Assembly: GCA_022842935.1 (NCBI GenBank)
Contig: JALHOP010000003.1
Span: forward strand, 248,001 to 312,000
Source of the DNA: Myxococcota bacterium
GTDB lineage: Bacteria; Myxococcota; XYA12-FULL-58-9; JALHOP01
Direction: 5' to 3'
Length of the DNA: 64,000 bases
Part shown: positions 63,153 through 64,000 of the stretch, one piece after another
Layout of the letters: each line of letters starts with the position of its first letter
Position numbering within the stretch: the first letter of the stretch is position 1
Notes under the pieces: generated by a model
The model's input: only the letters and a program-made list of their open reading frames with translations
Database searches by the model: none
What the model was told of the DNA's origin: nothing
Translations under genes and position numbers: made by a program

Positions 63153-64000
63153 ATGATCGCGATTCACGATCCCATCCACGGCACCATCGAAGTCTCGGCC
63201 ACTGAGATCAAGCTAATCGACTCGCGTCCGTTTCAGCGGTTGCGTCACATCAAGCAGCTTGGTTTCTCGGAACTCGCTTTTCCAGGTGCGACGCATACGC
63301 GTTATGCTCACTCTCTCGGCGCCATGGCGATGGCGACGCGCATGGTCGAGCGCGCGCTCGCGGTGGTCGAGGCAACCGACGCCGAGAAAGCACGCCTGCG
63401 CCAAACCGTGCGGCTCGCGGTGCTCTTTCACGATTTGGGGCACGCTCCGATGTCGCATGTCAGCGAGCGCGTCATGCCCGATGCTGGCGAGCTCGCGCTC
63501 GGCGTTTGGGTCGACGATCCCAAACGCCAGGCCACGCACGAGGACTACACCGTTCTGCTCCTCACGCGCTCCGAGCTTACACAGCTCATCGACGAGCAAG
63601 TCGGTGCGATTGGCGTGACAGGGGCACGGCTCGCCGCGCTCGTCATGGGCACGCCTCCTCCCGGTGACGAGAAGGCCTTCGTCGTCGGCGGAGTCGATCT
63701 CTTGCCGCTCTTGCACCAGATCGTGTCGAGCGAGATGGACGCCGATCGCATGGACTACCTGCGACGCGACGCCTATTACGCAGGCGTCACCTACGGGAAC
63801 TTCGACCACCAGTGGTTGACGGCGAACATCACCGCCGTCGAGTGGGAAGGCACCTTGGCCATGGCGCTGCAGCATCGCGGCATGTGGGCCTTCGAAAACT
63901 TTCTGCTCGCGCGTTACCACATGTTCTTGTCGGTCTACTACCACTACACCCCGATCTGCTTCGACTCATTGCTCGGCCGCTTCTACGAGTCCGGTGAATA
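63153..64000 (+). CDS. HD-domain phosphohydrolase, 5' part
   Basis: The gene runs off the window; ATG 63153 gives 282 residues so far. It starts MIAIHDPIHGTIEVSATEIK with FQRLRHIKQLGFSELAFPGA. The HD signature is THTRYAHSLGAM, then LFHDLGHAPMSHVSERV and SSEMDADRMDYLRRDAYYAG, all four metal ligands in place. This is the SAMHD1/dGTPase-like subgroup (YdhJ/YwfO type), which removes triphosphate or phosphate from nucleotides. The substrate is unknown. Its end, usually near 400 residues or more, lies outside. Confidence 0.85.
   Translation, partial: MIAIHDPIHGTIEVSATEIKLIDSRPFQRLRHIKQLGFSELAFPGATHTRYAHSLGAMAMATRMVERALAVVEATDAEKARLRQTVRLAVLFHDLGHAPMSHVSERVMPDAGELALGVWVDDPKRQATHEDYTVLLLTRSELTQLIDEQVGAIGVTGARLAALVMGTPPPGDEKAFVVGGVDLLPLLHQIVSSEMDADRMDYLRRDAYYAGVTYGNFDHQWLTANITAVEWEGTLAMALQHRGMWAFENFLLARYHMFLSVYYHYTPICFDSLLGRFYESGE

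Noticed and set aside
62956-63205. Small open frames upstream of the HD-domain gene
   Set aside because: They are Gly/Val/Arg low-complexity sequence with overlapping alternatives in other frames and no ribosome sites.

Overview
This GC-rich window reads as a chromosomal segment of a deltaproteobacterial-type predator or social bacterium, most likely Myxococcota (Polyangia-like). The evidence is the gspG-N order including a deltaproteobacterial-type GspN, three FHA-domain proteins, an MJ0042-type zinc-ribbon/TPR protein, many small lipoproteins, and a Cys-rich 'PETDA' lipoprotein relic. The taxonomic call is inference; there is no rRNA in the window and I saw no tRNA.

Layout. 1-6550 is the distal half of a type II secretion operon (gspG partial, H, I, J, K, L, M, N), nearly all coupled by stop/start overlaps. 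Convergent to it is a 1046-residue protein with annexin-like repeats (6575-9715, minus). 9959-12471 is a double-FHA sigma54 activator coupled to an exported barrel-like protein. 12452-14304 (minus) holds a lipoprotein and a UTP-sugar uridylyltransferase. 14423-24162 is a long co-directional run: FHA/TPR membrane protein, xseA, xseB, tlyA, zinc-ribbon/TPR membrane protein, TPR lipoprotein and a LolA/LolB-fold lipoprotein. hflX (minus) then diverges from a large coiled-coil protein whose promoter has a perfect palindrome in its spacer. 28239-31093 (minus) has a pair of paralogous small membrane proteins and a PAS/hybrid histidine kinase. 31178-34629 carries glpK, a deoxynucleoside kinase, a lipoprotein and sfsA.

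34742-45556 is the accessory, decaying part: a frameshifted and internally deleted dnaX relic, an orphan gene of lower GC, an IS3-type relic, a frameshifted lipoprotein, an IS5/IS1182-type relic ending at the stop codon of an Ala-rich coiled-coil gene, a large membrane sulfatase-like protein, and a Y1 (HUH) transposase gene enclosed by copies of one short repeat in inverted orientation.

45556-64000 returns to core genes: a phosphodiesterase-like protein with no canonical start codon that would include its first metal site, DUF3108 and DUF507 proteins, ftsK, lolA, a four-gene minus-strand operon (asparaginase, dapD, exported protein, class III cyclase-like protein), a peptidoglycan-binding-domain protein, an FHA-Yip1 membrane protein, secA, an unknown probable beta-sandwich protein, and the start of an HD-domain phosphohydrolase. 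Envelope biogenesis is the recurring theme: type II secretion, SecA, LolA, many exported or lipid-anchored proteins, and FHA signalling.
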